Positions 26,463 to 35,352 of a stretch of DNA of 64,000 nucleotides are shown piece by piece; within the stretch, counting starts at the first letter, position 1; every line of letters begins with the position of its first letter. The position numbers and the translations under genes are program-made. The DNA is from Atlantibacter sp032062175 (lineage in GTDB: Bacteria; Pseudomonadota; Gammaproteobacteria; Enterobacterales; Enterobacteriaceae). The notes below the pieces were generated by a model. The model searched no databases and was not told where the DNA came from. It was given only the letters and a program-made list of their open reading frames with translations. Location of the stretch: the NCBI RefSeq assembly GCF_032062175.1, contig NZ_DAMBQK010000016.1, forward strand, positions 44,767 through 108,766, written 5' to 3'.

Positions 26463-27038
26463 ATGGCAGTTTCTCTCGTAAAAGGCGGTAACGTATCCCT
26501 CACTAAAGAAGCACCGACCATGAACATCGCCATGGCTGGCCTGGGCTGGGATGCGCGTGTCACCGATGGACAGGGCTTCGACCTGGACGCCTCCGTGTTT
26601 ATGGTTGGTGAAGATGGCAAAGTGCTGAGCGACAGCAGCTTCATCTTCTTCAACAACAAACTCAGCGCCTGCGGCTCCGTTGAGCACCAGGGCGACAACC
26701 GTACCGGCGAAGGCGACGGTGACGACGAGCAGATCAAAATCGATCTGGCCAAAGTCCCTGCTGAGGTGAAAAAGCTGGTTTTCGCGGTCACCATCTATGA
26801 CGCAGAAGCCCGTAAGCAGAACTTCGGTATGGTGAGCAACAGCTACATGCGTATCTTTAACAATGACAACGGTTCTGAAATTGCCCGTTTCGATCTGTCT
26901 GAAGATGCGTCCACGGAAACGGCGATGGTGTTTGGCGAACTGTACCGCCACGGCGCAGAGTGGAAATTCAAAGCGGTAGGACAGGGCTTTGCAGGCGGGT
27001 TGTCTGCGCTGGCTTCGCAGCATGGTGTTAACGTTTAA
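26463..27038 (+). CDS. terE: Tellurium resistance protein TerE
   Basis: The 191-residue TerD-family protein opens with MAVSLVKGGNVSLTKEAP and keeps the calcium loop HQGDNRTGEGDGDDE and the C-terminal WKFKAVGQGFAGGLSAL. AGGAG precedes the start. It is the last gene of this arm, and a strong terminator follows within 22 bases. The terF gene found downstream in several ter islands is absent; a repeat element occupies its place. Confidence 0.95.
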   Translation: MAVSLVKGGNVSLTKEAPTMNIAMAGLGWDARVTDGQGFDLDASVFMVGEDGKVLSDSSFIFFNNKLSACGSVEHQGDNRTGEGDGDDEQIKIDLAKVPAEVKKLVFAVTIYDAEARKQNFGMVSNSYMRIFNNDNGSEIARFDLSEDASTETAMVFGELYRHGAEWKFKAVGQGFAGGLSALASQHGVNV

Positions 27039-27059
27039 CGTTTGACGCTGTGGTTATAC

Positions 27060-27085
27060 AAAACCTCGGTTCGCCGGGGTTTTTT
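27060..27085 (+). terminator. Rho-independent terminator of terZABCDE
   Basis: AAAACCTCGG and CCGGGGTTTT pair (one G-T wobble) around a TTCG tetraloop, followed by a T run. It starts 22 bases after the terE stop. Confidence 0.93.
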
Positions 27086-27108
27086 ATGGCTGGTGTTTGA
27101 GGGGGAAT

Positions 27109-27431
27109 TGTTTTGTTCGCCTGGGTTCAGTGGAATTGTTCCATTCGGTGGAATTGTTCCGTTCGCCTGGGCTTTCGAGTCAGTCTCTGGCGCCAGTGTA
27201 CGCGAACGGGCCAGTGCGGCTCGCCGCCGCCCCCCTGGCGACCCCGGCTCCCCCGCGATACGTTCAGGCTTTTAATGCAACCAGTGCGTCGCTGAAATTA
27301 TGAAAAAAACTCACAGCGACAAAGACAGCTTTGTAAAAAATAAAAAACTTGAAGTTGGGGGTGTTGAGTCCGGCATCAAAATCGTCGAGCCACAAACGCC
27401 TGGCGAACGGAACAATTCCACCGAACGGAAC
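27109..27431. repeat. Repeat element with long inverted ends, downstream of terE
   Basis: This gene-free stretch holds three GGAATTGTT-type direct repeats (near 27113, 27132 and 27150), a module GTGTACGCGAACG (27196-27208) plus GCTCGCCGCCGC (27219-27230), and an inverted copy of the repeat at its right end. Bases 27138-27167 and 27402-27431 are inverted repeats of 30 bp with one mismatch. The right arm ends one base before the stop codon of the HAD-IB gene. The central module recurs near 63867. Frames within it have no family resemblance. Confidence 0.75.
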
Positions 27432-28103
27432 TTACTCCGGCAACTCCGTCACCCTAACCCGCTGTACCGGCGAGCGGCGCTTCGACCAGGCGGGATGGAA
27501 GTGCCGCCAGTGGGCATCCTGCGCTGCCGCCAGCAGTTCATAATCCCCACGCGTATCGCCCCAGGCGCGCAGATGGTATTCACCCAAATGCCCGTACACG
27601 TTCTCCAGCCGTTTTACCTTTTGCTCACACCGGCAGTTGTGGCCGGTGATGCGGCCCGTCAACATACCCTCGTTCACTTCCAGTTGGGTGCCGATAAGCT
27701 TAATCCCCAGGCGATCGGCAAAGGGTTGCAGCACCAGGGCCGGTGAAGCGGAACAGATGGTCACTTCCGCACCGGAATTGACTTCCGCCGCCACCGCCAG
27801 CAGGCCGGTAGGGCGCATCAGACGGTTCCAGTAGATCTCGCAGAACGCCTCGGCTTTCTGGCGTAGCCAGCGTTCGTCCACACCGGTCAGGAAGGTTTGG
27901 ATCAACACTTCTTTCAGTTCGTCCCGGGTGAGCTTTTTGCGCATGCAGCGCAGCGTCGGCAAGGCCAGGCGCACCATGCGCGCCGCGAACACGCGCTTGC
28001 CGAAGGCGAAGCGGAGAAAGGGAATAAAGCTGTCGTGGTGCGTCAGGGTGCCGTCGAAATCAAAAACTGACAGAACCTTTGCAGCGTGTGGCGTGGTGCT
28101 CAT
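27432..28103 (-). CDS. HAD-IB family phosphatase
   Basis: This HAD subfamily IB hydrolase (SerB-like fold) has 223 residues. Motif I is VFDFDGTLTHHDSFIPFL, motif II is EVTICSASPALV, and motif IV is WGDTRGDYELL (usual D replaced in part, with Asp-Thr-Arg-Gly-Asp present). A small helical cap lies between motifs I and II. The substrate is unknown; relatives act on phosphoserine or lipid phosphates. MSTTPHAAKV at 28103 has GGGAG upstream; an ATG at 28130 is an alternative. The 3' end abuts the repeat element. Confidence 0.85.
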   Translation of the reverse strand: MSTTPHAAKVLSVFDFDGTLTHHDSFIPFLRFAFGKRVFAARMVRLALPTLRCMRKKLTRDELKEVLIQTFLTGVDERWLRQKAEAFCEIYWNRLMRPTGLLAVAAEVNSGAEVTICSASPALVLQPFADRLGIKLIGTQLEVNEGMLTGRITGHNCRCEQKVKRLENVYGHLGEYHLRAWGDTRGDYELLAAAQDAHWRHFHPAWSKRRSPVQRVRVTELPE

Positions 28104-28437
28104 TCCAGAAACTCCCGTAAACAAATTCATCTTTCCATTCTGTTAAAGGGGATGATAGCAGAACCCCTGCCGGGTGGCAGCGCTGTTGGCTGAAGGTGAT
28201 AACCCTGGCAGACAAGCGATGCTGTTATTTCTTAGCCAAAGGGCGGGGCTGTTCAGTCTAATCATTTAAAAAACAAAGAGATAAGCTCAATTTTGTTTGC
28301 CTTTATTAAAATTCTAATCTTTTCATGACGTTATCATTTTACTGGCGTAACTTCACGCTTTCAGGCCGGACCTGTCTAAAGTAATGACCTGCCGGGTCGT
28401 TAAATGATGTATCTCTCCTTGCATAAGCTTATACATC
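28104..28437. other. 334-bp intergenic region before the chemoreceptor gene
   Basis: It lies between the divergent HAD-IB and chemoreceptor genes. It is AT-rich in 28255-28340. No gene or clear flagellar sigma-28 promoter was found. ATAAGCTTAT (28423-28432), a 10-base palindrome, sits just before the chemoreceptor start. Confidence 0.5.
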
Positions 28438-30333
28438 ATGTGGAAAACAACGCACTCTCGCTTCACCCTTATGCTTATCGGCTTTTTTGTGGTTTTACTG
28501 GGCGTGACGTTTTTGGTCATTCGCCAGTTTGTGGCGCCACAGCTTATCGCGACGGAAAGCGAACTGATCCGCTACACGGTTGATGCCCAAAGTGATGCCA
28601 TTACCGAGCAGATGAACCGCGTTAAGGCCCAGCAGCGTACCATCACGGAAGTGGTCAGCGGCCTCGAGAGCGACCAAATCGATCGGTTGCTGCCGACGCT
28701 TGTGAATCAGTACAACGATCTCAACGTGTTTGGCGGCGGGATATGGCCGCTGCCGGGCAACCGTGCGCCGGACCGCGACCGCTTTAGCACCTTTTTCGCG
28801 CGCGATAATGGCGGCAATTTGCAGGTCAACACCGTCTGGAACCAGCCGGAGTCCGATAAATACTGGGAGCAGCCCTGGTACAAAGACGGCATGAACGCCC
28901 CGAAAGGCGAATGTGCCTGGGCCAAAGCCTATCAGGACGCCGCCAGCCCGCAGCCGCGCACTAACTGCGCTATGGCAATCTGGCGCGACGGTAAAGTCTG
29001 GGGCGTCGCCACCATCGACGTGACCCTCGGCTTCTTCAACAATCTGGCGAAGCAAATGAGCGAAGCCAGCCAGGGACGCGTGCTGATCGTCGAGCAAGAC
29101 GGCAAAGTGGTCGGCAATGGCTCGCCAGAGCAGGGCAAAGCGGATCTGCAATACCTGCGCGATCTGAAAATCCCGGCGGAAGCCACCGTAATGCAACTGC
29201 TGAAACAGGCAGGCGCAGAGCACGTCAGCGGTGTGTATAAAGGCGAGAACGGCGAGCAGACCCTGATGGTGCAGTCCATCAGCGGCAGCCCGTGGTATCT
29301 GGTGGTGGATATTCCCTCCAGCCTGTTGTCCCGCCAGTCATCCAGCATCATTACCCAGATTTCTCTGGTGCAGATTGGGCTTGGCTTGCTGCTGATCCTG
29401 GCGCTGTTAGGCTTCGTGCGCACCCTGTTCAAAAACCTGGATGCGCTGAATAAAAATATTGTGTCGCTGTCCAGCGGCGGCGCAGATTTAACCCAGCGTT
29501 TGCCGCAAAGCAAAAGCCCGGAGTTCAACGCGGTTATCAACAGCTTCAACAGCTTTATCGCCTATTTACAGGATTTGATGGGGCAGGTGGGGCAGAGCGC
29601 GATGGCGATCTCTTCGGCGTCACGTCAGATTGCCGGCGGCAACCTCGATCTCTCTTCACGCACGGAACAGCAGTCTGCGTCGATTGTTGAAACGGCGGCC
29701 TCAATGGAGCAACTCACCAGTACGGTGCGCCAGAACGCCGACAACGCCGTGCAGGCTAACCAACTGGCGTCTCAGGCATCTGACGTGGCCCGGGAGGGCA
29801 CGGCAGTCGTCAGCAAAGTGGTCACCACCATGGATAAAATCAACACTTCGTCCAGCAAAGTGGTGGATATCATCGGCGTGATCGACGGGATCGCCTTCCA
29901 GACCAATATCCTGGCGCTCAACGCGGCGGTGGAAGCGGCTCGCGCTGGCGAACAGGGGCGTGGCTTCGCGGTGGTGGCTGGAGAAGTGCGTAATCTGGCA
30001 AGCCGTAGCGCACAGGCTGCCCAGGAGATCAAAAAGCTGATCGAAGAGTCGGTCAGCAATATCGAACAGGGCAGCGCACTGGTGCGCCAGGCGGGTACTA
30101 CGATGGATGGCCTGATGGAGCGGGTGGAAGGCGTCACCGTGCTGATCTCGGAAATCAGCTCCGCCAGCAGCGAACAGAGCCGCGGTATCGACCAGATCAA
30201 CCTGGCGATCAACCAGCTCGACAGCACCACCCAGCAGAACGCCGCGCTGGTGGAGCAGGTCTCCGCCGCCGCCCAGTCTATGGAAGAGCAGTCCAACCAG
30301 CTGGAGCTGGTGGTGGCAGGCTTTAAAATCTAA
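28438..30333 (+). CDS. Methyl-accepting chemotaxis protein with periplasmic Cache-type sensor
   Basis: The 631-residue receptor has TM1 (about 10-30), a periplasmic sensor of about 270 residues (dCache-like, with WNQPESDKYWEQPWYKDG), TM2 (about 305-325), HAMP, and a cytoplasmic signalling hairpin whose tip FQTNILALNAAVEAARAGEQ is intact near residues 485-505. It controls flagellar rotation through CheA/CheW. The C-terminus (LELVVAGFKI) lacks the NWETF tether for CheR/CheB, so it is a low-abundance-type receptor that needs help for adaptation. The ligand is unknown. Confidence 0.93.
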   Translation: MWKTTHSRFTLMLIGFFVVLLGVTFLVIRQFVAPQLIATESELIRYTVDAQSDAITEQMNRVKAQQRTITEVVSGLESDQIDRLLPTLVNQYNDLNVFGGGIWPLPGNRAPDRDRFSTFFARDNGGNLQVNTVWNQPESDKYWEQPWYKDGMNAPKGECAWAKAYQDAASPQPRTNCAMAIWRDGKVWGVATIDVTLGFFNNLAKQMSEASQGRVLIVEQDGKVVGNGSPEQGKADLQYLRDLKIPAEATVMQLLKQAGAEHVSGVYKGENGEQTLMVQSISGSPWYLVVDIPSSLLSRQSSSIITQISLVQIGLGLLLILALLGFVRTLFKNLDALNKNIVSLSSGGADLTQRLPQSKSPEFNAVINSFNSFIAYLQDLMGQVGQSAMAISSASRQIAGGNLDLSSRTEQQSASIVETAASMEQLTSTVRQNADNAVQANQLASQASDVAREGTAVVSKVVTTMDKINTSSSKVVDIIGVIDGIAFQTNILALNAAVEAARAGEQGRGFAVVAGEVRNLASRSAQAAQEIKKLIEESVSNIEQGSALVRQAGTTMDGLMERVEGVTVLISEISSASSEQSRGIDQINLAINQLDSTTQQNAALVEQVSAAAQSMEEQSNQLELVVAGFKI

Positions 30334-30354
30334 CCTCAACGGCGGCTGGGCGTG

Positions 30355-30404
30355 TCGTGTGTCTATACTTGGGTGACAGGAAATCACACCAGGGAGACAC
30401 ACGA
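30355..30404 (+). promoter_or_regulatory. Inverted repeat enclosing a -10 element and the ribosome site of the PfpI-like gene
   Basis: TCGTGTGTCT (30355-30364) and AGACACACGA (30395-30404) are perfect 10-bp inverted repeats, 30 bases apart. A TATACT -10-like hexamer (30364-30369) and the GGGAG ribosome site (30392-30396) touch or fall within the two arms. Confidence 0.5.
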
Positions 30405-30406
30405 CG

Positions 30407-31087
30407 ATGACCCAGCCAACCCGTAAACCGGTTCTGTTTGTGCTCACCAGCTACAGCGATGTGGCGCACAACATTTCCGGTTTTTATTTTTCTGAACTCG
30501 TTCACCCCTTGCACGTGCTGGAACAGGCGGGCATACCCACCGTTATTGCTTCGATCCAGGGCGGCTTGCCGCCGGTATATGGCGTGGATTTAGACGACGA
30601 CGTTAATGCCCGCTACTGGAATGACGATGCGTTCCAGCAACGGCTCAGCCACACCCTGAAGCTGTCGGAAACCCACAGCGACGATTACAGCGCGGTACTG
30701 TTTGTCGGCGGACACGGTGCCATGTGGGATTTCCCGGAGTGCCCGGACGTTCAGCGTCTCATCCGCGATCTGTATGAAGCGGATAAACCGGTCGCTGCCG
30801 TTTGTCATGGCCCGGCGGCGCTGGTTAACGCCACGCTCAGCGACGGGCGTTATCTGGTGGACGGTAAGCGGGTCGCGGCTTTTACCGATGCAGAAGAACG
30901 CGCGGTAAAACTGGCTGAAGTGGTGCCGTTCTTACTGGAAACCACCCTGAAGAACCGTGGCGCACAGCACCAGTCGGTGGGGGAGTGGCAGCCGCTGACC
31001 CTCGTCGACGGCAACCTGATCACCGGGCAGAACCCGCAGTCTGCCACCGGCGTTGGCGAAGCCCTGCGCGATAAACTTAACGGCTAA
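30407..31087 (+). CDS. DJ-1/PfpI superfamily protein (type 1 glutamine amidotransferase-like)
   Basis: The 226-residue protein has the nucleophile elbow AAVCHGPAAL with Cys133, preceded by LFVGGHGAMWDFPE, whose Gly-Gly-His-Gly and acidic residues match the Hsp31-3-like class. Such proteins remove glyoxal damage or act as redox chaperones. It belongs to the long-insert class with GGLPPVYGVDLDD after the second strand. It is convergent with the glutathione transferase gene, with only 3 bases between stops. Confidence 0.88.
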   Translation: MTQPTRKPVLFVLTSYSDVAHNISGFYFSELVHPLHVLEQAGIPTVIASIQGGLPPVYGVDLDDDVNARYWNDDAFQQRLSHTLKLSETHSDDYSAVLFVGGHGAMWDFPECPDVQRLIRDLYEADKPVAAVCHGPAALVNATLSDGRYLVDGKRVAAFTDAEERAVKLAEVVPFLLETTLKNRGAQHQSVGEWQPLTLVDGNLITGQNPQSATGVGEALRDKLNG

Positions 31088-31090
31088 CCG

Positions 31091-31714
31091 TTACGGCGTT
31101 CCGTTGTCGCCATGACGGCGGAACGCCGGGCGTTGTCCAAGCCGCGCAAACCAGGCGTCAACGGCAGGGACGGCAGGACGATCGATTGGCGTCATTTTCC
31201 AGCGATTCACCGACAGGCCGAGCACGATATCCGCCAGGGTGAAAGTCTGGCCGGTCACCCACATCCCGCTTTGCTGGAGTTTGTTATCCAGAAGGATGAT
31301 GCAGCGGTTCCAGTCGGCAATGCTGGCGTCAATCTCGCTTTGCAGGCTGTAAGCCGGGTTTTTGCGCACCAGCGCGTTAAAGGCATAACGCCAGGCGCTG
31401 TTTAATTCGGTGGCCTGCCAGTCCATCCATTTTTCCACCCGCGCCCGACCGCGCGGCGTACTCGACAGCAAATCGTCGCGGCCCGCTTTCCCCACCAGGT
31501 AGCGGCAAATGGTATTGGATTCCCACAGCACAAAGCCTTCGTCAATCAACACCGGCACCAGCCCGTTGGGATTGAGCGCCAGGAACTCTGCCGTATCGGT
31601 GGGCGCAAAGCCGCTGCCGTAATCTTCCTGATGATAATCAAGGCCCAGCTCTTCACAGGTCCAGAGCACTTTGCGCACGTTAATCGAGGTGCTTTTTCCT
31701 AAGATTTTTAGCAT
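31091..31714 (-). CDS. Glutathione S-transferase family protein
   Basis: The 207-residue cytosolic protein has an N-terminal thioredoxin fold (MLKILGKSTSINVRKVLWTC; Ser in STSINV as likely catalytic residue) with the cis-Pro and glutathione motif NPNGLVPVLID and WESNTICRYL. A helical C-terminal domain follows (GQTFTLADIVLGLSVNRW). It resembles bacterial GstB-like enzymes. The ATG at 31714 is chosen by homology; the open frame to 31789 overlaps the choline permease gene and is rejected. Confidence 0.9.
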   Translation of the reverse strand: MLKILGKSTSINVRKVLWTCEELGLDYHQEDYGSGFAPTDTAEFLALNPNGLVPVLIDEGFVLWESNTICRYLVGKAGRDDLLSSTPRGRARVEKWMDWQATELNSAWRYAFNALVRKNPAYSLQSEIDASIADWNRCIILLDNKLQQSGMWVTGQTFTLADIVLGLSVNRWKMTPIDRPAVPAVDAWFARLGQRPAFRRHGDNGTP

Positions 31715-31766
31715 CTGCCGCCGTTCTCTTTTTACGGATGATAGAGAAAATATAGCAGCACGTTGC

Positions 31767-32597
31767 TCAGGCGTGCCGTTTGCGGGCAAAGCTGGCCGAC
31801 AGGCGATCCAGCAGGATTGCCATCAGCACTACCACCACGCCGCTTTGCAGGCCGAGGCCGATATCCAGTTGTTGAATGCTGCTTAAAATGTCGTTGCCGA
31901 GGCCACCCGCGCCGACCATTGAGGCGATAATCACCATCGACATCGCCATCATGATGGTCTGGTTAACCCCCGCCATAATCGACGGCTGCGCGGCGGGAAG
32001 CTGTACCTTCCACAGCAGTTGCCACGGCGTACAGCCGAAGGCGAGGCCCGCCTCAATGCGCGCTGTGTTCACCTGGCGGATACCCAGGTCCGTGAGTCTG
32101 ACCACCGGCGGCATCGAGAATAAAATAGTGGCGAAAATCCCCGGCGGACGGCCCAGGCCGAACAATATCGTCGCCGGGATTAAATACACAAACGCGGGCA
32201 TGGTTTGCATAAAATCCAGCAGGGTACGCACCACGCTGCCCACCGTTGCCCGGCGCGCGCTCCAGATCCCCAGCGGAATGCCGATCAGCAAACTGAAGAA
32301 GGTGGATGACAGCGTTAGCGCCAGGGTAATTGAGGCGTGCTCGCTATAGCCGCTGTAGATGATGTACAGCGTCGCGAGCAGGGCGAACAGGGCGAACGCT
32401 TTGCCGATGCGCCATACGCCAATGCCCACCGCGAGGATCACCAGCCCCCAGGGCGTCAGCCAGCCGATAAAGGTTTCCAGCCCACCCGCGAAGCTGTCAA
32501 TCATCCCTGCAATGCCGTCAAAAATGCCGCCCGCGTGGGCCAGCAGGGTGTGGATCGCGCGGTCTATTTCGCGGCTAAAATCTAAGGGATACGCCAT
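31767..32597 (-). CDS. Choline/betaine ABC transporter permease (ChoW/ProW type)
   Basis: The 276-residue inner-membrane permease has six to seven helices and the BPD_transp signature region around IEAGLAFGCTPWQLLWKVQL. The C-terminal NQTIMMAMSMVIIASMVGAGGLG is characteristic of the OpuA/ProW/ChoW family if read in parts. The start MAYPLDFSREIDRAI, with a linker before the first helix, fits ChoW. It lies 24 bases after the ATPase gene on the minus strand. The substrate is assigned from the neighbouring choline sulfatase and ChoX-like gene. Confidence 0.88.
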   Translation of the reverse strand: MAYPLDFSREIDRAIHTLLAHAGGIFDGIAGMIDSFAGGLETFIGWLTPWGLVILAVGIGVWRIGKAFALFALLATLYIIYSGYSEHASITLALTLSSTFFSLLIGIPLGIWSARRATVGSVVRTLLDFMQTMPAFVYLIPATILFGLGRPPGIFATILFSMPPVVRLTDLGIRQVNTARIEAGLAFGCTPWQLLWKVQLPAAQPSIMAGVNQTIMMAMSMVIIASMVGAGGLGNDILSSIQQLDIGLGLQSGVVVVLMAILLDRLSASFARKRHA

Positions 32598-32621
32598 AAG
32601 TACCTGCTCAACTATCGATGA

Positions 32622-33461
32622 TTATGCCTGGGGTTGCCAAACGTCGGCATAGCTGTCCGCCAGCTGCCAGCGCGACGTATCCACGCCGGAAAACAGATGC
32701 CGCACATAGGGCGTTGCCGGGGCGTTGATAATCTTTTCCGGCGGACCAACCTGGATCAGCTTGCCGGCTTCCATAATCGCGATGCGGTTGCCGAGGCGCA
32801 GCGCCTCTTCCATATCATGGGTAACAAACACGATGGTGCGCTGCTCCGCTTCCTGCAAACTGAGCAACAGCGTCTGCATTTCGCGGCGGATAATCGGGTC
32901 GAGTGCCGAGAATGCCTCGTCCATCAGCAATACCGCAGGATCCACCACCAGCGCCCGCGCCAGCCCGACGCGCTGCTGCATCCCGCCGGACAGCTCCGCC
33001 GGGTAGTTATCTTCAACGTGCGACAGGCCAACTTTTGCCAGCATCTCCCGCGCCCGCTGATGGCGAACCTCACGCGCCACGCCCGCCACTTCCAGACCGA
33101 ATGCCACGTTATCCAGCACATTGCGCTCATCGAACAATGCGAAGGACTGGAATACCATCCCGGTTTTCTCACGTCGTAGGGCGATCATCTGTGCCGCGCT
33201 CAGCGAACCCAGAGCCTGCCCCTGGAAGCGCACTTCGCCGGAGGTTGGGGTGATCAATGCGTTCAGGGTACGCAATAACGTTGATTTCCCCGAGCCCGAA
33301 AGCCCGACAATTACAAAAATCTCGCCGGGCCAGATACGTAAATTAATATCGGTTAAGGCATTTACCGTCGGTTTATTTTCTTTGCGCGCAAACAAACCCT
33401 TACGCGGCACAGAAGAATAATTCTTTTCGACATGGTGTAATTCAATGATGGGTTGTGACAT
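32622..33461 (-). CDS. Choline/betaine ABC transporter ATPase (ChoV/ProV type)
   Basis: The 279-residue ATPase has Walker A VGLSGSGKSTLLRTLN, a Q-loop in GMVFQSFALFDERNV, signature AELSGGMQQRVGLARAL and Walker B AVLLMDEAFSALDP. ProV of about 400 residues carries a C-terminal CBS pair; it is absent here, so the usual ionic-strength sensor is missing and the protein fits ChoV. It is the first gene of the leftward pair and diverges from the choline sulfatase gene. Confidence 0.88.
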   Translation of the reverse strand: MSQPIIELHHVEKNYSSVPRKGLFARKENKPTVNALTDINLRIWPGEIFVIVGLSGSGKSTLLRTLNALITPTSGEVRFQGQALGSLSAAQMIALRREKTGMVFQSFALFDERNVLDNVAFGLEVAGVAREVRHQRAREMLAKVGLSHVEDNYPAELSGGMQQRVGLARALVVDPAVLLMDEAFSALDPIIRREMQTLLLSLQEAEQRTIVFVTHDMEEALRLGNRIAIMEAGKLIQVGPPEKIINAPATPYVRHLFSGVDTSRWQLADSYADVWQPQA

Positions 33462-33810
33462 AGCCGGACCGTTTATTTCCTGATTTGGTTATACGCTATC
33501 GCAGAATCGATATAAGCGGTGATATCTTTTTTGAATTTGGTTAGCTCCATTTTGCAATAGCTTATTAATAATTGAGCAATAGGCATTGATACTAAAATTA
33601 TCATTAATAAATTTACATTAAGTATGATGGTTTTTATTTTTTAACCAATAAAATTCAATGGGTTACTTGGTTTATTTAACGGTATATATGCCTGGCGGTT
33701 CTTGCTGTTTAGCCTGAGTTCCGGCCTGAAGTTGCCTCTTCACAGAATGAAAATGGCGTGAGATAAAAAATAACACGAATTAATGACGCTTCTTCTGACC
33801 GGATTTAAAG
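33462..33810. other. 349-bp AT-rich divergent region between choV-like and betC
   Basis: No gene is visible. Promoters for both halves of the choline-sulfate module must be here. AACCAA (33643-33648) and TTGGTT (33667-33672) form a weak inverted repeat that could be an operator. No regulator gene lies beside it in this window. Confidence 0.5.
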
Positions 33811-35352
33811 ATGCTTATAAATAAACCGAATATCGTTATTCTGATGGCGGATCAGTTAACGGCGGGTGCATTACGTAATTATGGAAATAACGTCAGCCTG
33901 ACGCCCAATATTGATAAATTAGCCAGCGAAGGGGTGGTGTTTGAATCCGCCTATTGCAACAGCCCGCTGTGTGCGCCGTCGCGGGCGGCCCTGATGACCG
34001 GCCAGTTTTTATCGAAGAACGGGGTATATGATAACGCCGCGGAATTCCGCGCCGATTCCCCCACCTTCTGCCACTACCTGCGCGAACAGGGTTACCGCAC
34101 CTGGCTATCCGGGAAAATGCACTTCTGCGGACCGGACCAACTGCACGGCTTTGACGAGCGCCTGACCACCGATATTTACCCGGCGGATTTCGGCTGGACG
34201 CCGGACTGGCAGCACCCGGAGCGTCGCCTCGACTGGTTCCATAATATGAGTTCAGTGCTGGAAGCCGGGGAGTGCGTGCGCACCAACCAACTTGATTTTG
34301 ATGACGAGGCGCTGTTTATGGCCCGCCAGCGGCTGTATGACGCGGCGCGCCAGCCGGACGACAGGCCGTTCCTGATGCTGCTGTCGCTTACCCATCCGCA
34401 CGATCCGTTTGCTATTCCGCGCCGCTATCTGGACCGGTTCAACGAAGCGGATATTGATTTGCCGGTGACCGGAGCAGGGGACGTAGAAACCGATCCGCAC
34501 TCCGGGCGGCTGCGCGCGATGTACCAGCTGGAAGAGGGGTTACTGAGCGAGGCGGACATCCGCCGCGCCCGCCACGCCTATTACGGCGCACTGGCCTACG
34601 TGGACGATTGCTTCGGCGACGTGATCCGCACCCTCGAAGAAACAGGCCTGGCGGAAGACACGGTGGTATTTGTGATTGCCGACCACGGCGAAATGCTCGG
34701 CGAACGTGGCCTCTGGTACAAGATGACCTTTTTCGAAGGGGCGGTGCGCGTGCCGCTGATCGTCCATAACCCGAAGCGCTTTGCCGCACATCGGGTGAGT
34801 GAAAACGTCTCGCTGGTGGATTTACTGCCGACCTTTACCGATCTGGCAGGTGGCGCATCGCGTCTTACATCTCCGGTTGCGCCGCTGGACGGTCACAGCC
34901 TGGTGCCGCATCTGCGCGGTCAGCCGGGTTCAGACGAAGCCTGCGGTGAATACCTGGCGGAAGGGGCGATTGAGCCGGTGGTGATGATCCGTCGCGGCCC
35001 GTGGAAATACATTCATTCACTCAGCGAAGCGGCGCAGCTCTACAACCTGAAGCAGGACCCGCACGAGCGCCGCAACCTGATCCGCGATCCGGCGCATCAG
35101 GACACCGTACAGGCGTTTGCCGCCGAAGTCGCCGCACGCTGGGATCTCGATACGCTGAATAAGGACGTACGCGCCAGCCAGCAAAAACGCCTGTATTTAA
35201 CCGCCATTGCCGGGCGCGATGCGATTCCGCAATGGGATTTTCAGCCGCACCAGGCGGCATCGCACCGCTTTATCCGCAATCACCAGACGTTGGATGAGCA
35301 GGAGGCTTTTGCCCGCTTTCCGCGTCCCACTAAACACCCTGTCGGGGAATAA
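33811..35352 (+). CDS. betC: Choline sulfatase
   Basis: BetC hydrolyses choline-O-sulfate to choline and sulfate in the cytoplasm. The 513-residue protein starts KPNIVILMADQLTAGAL, with metal-binding Asp near residue 14. It carries the sulfatase motif LCAPSRAALMTG, whose Cys54 becomes formylglycine, as at the same position in my memory of rhizobial BetC. IADHGEMLGERGLWYK supplies further metal ligands, and the C-terminal choline-sulfatase tail is present. The choline-binding protein gene overlaps its stop by one base. Confidence 0.93.
   Translation: MLINKPNIVILMADQLTAGALRNYGNNVSLTPNIDKLASEGVVFESAYCNSPLCAPSRAALMTGQFLSKNGVYDNAAEFRADSPTFCHYLREQGYRTWLSGKMHFCGPDQLHGFDERLTTDIYPADFGWTPDWQHPERRLDWFHNMSSVLEAGECVRTNQLDFDDEALFMARQRLYDAARQPDDRPFLMLLSLTHPHDPFAIPRRYLDRFNEADIDLPVTGAGDVETDPHSGRLRAMYQLEEGLLSEADIRRARHAYYGALAYVDDCFGDVIRTLEETGLAEDTVVFVIADHGEMLGERGLWYKMTFFEGAVRVPLIVHNPKRFAAHRVSENVSLVDLLPTFTDLAGGASRLTSPVAPLDGHSLVPHLRGQPGSDEACGEYLAEGAIEPVVMIRRGPWKYIHSLSEAAQLYNLKQDPHERRNLIRDPAHQDTVQAFAAEVAARWDLDTLNKDVRASQQKRLYLTAIAGRDAIPQWDFQPHQAASHRFIRNHQTLDEQEAFARFPRPTKHPVGE

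Noticed and set aside
22493..27038. Duplicated terD/terE as a recent tandem duplication
   Set aside because: TerD, TerE and TerZ are ancient paralogues kept in all ter operons; their divergence here is at normal family level.
27300..27746. 148-codon plus-strand frame after the ter operon
   Set aside because: It runs through the repeat arm and antisense to the HAD-IB gene and has no family resemblance.
28376..28410. Possible sigma-28 (flagellar) promoter before the chemoreceptor
   Set aside because: TAAAGTAA is followed by GCCGGGTC after only 6 bases, not the required 11, and the second half matches poorly.
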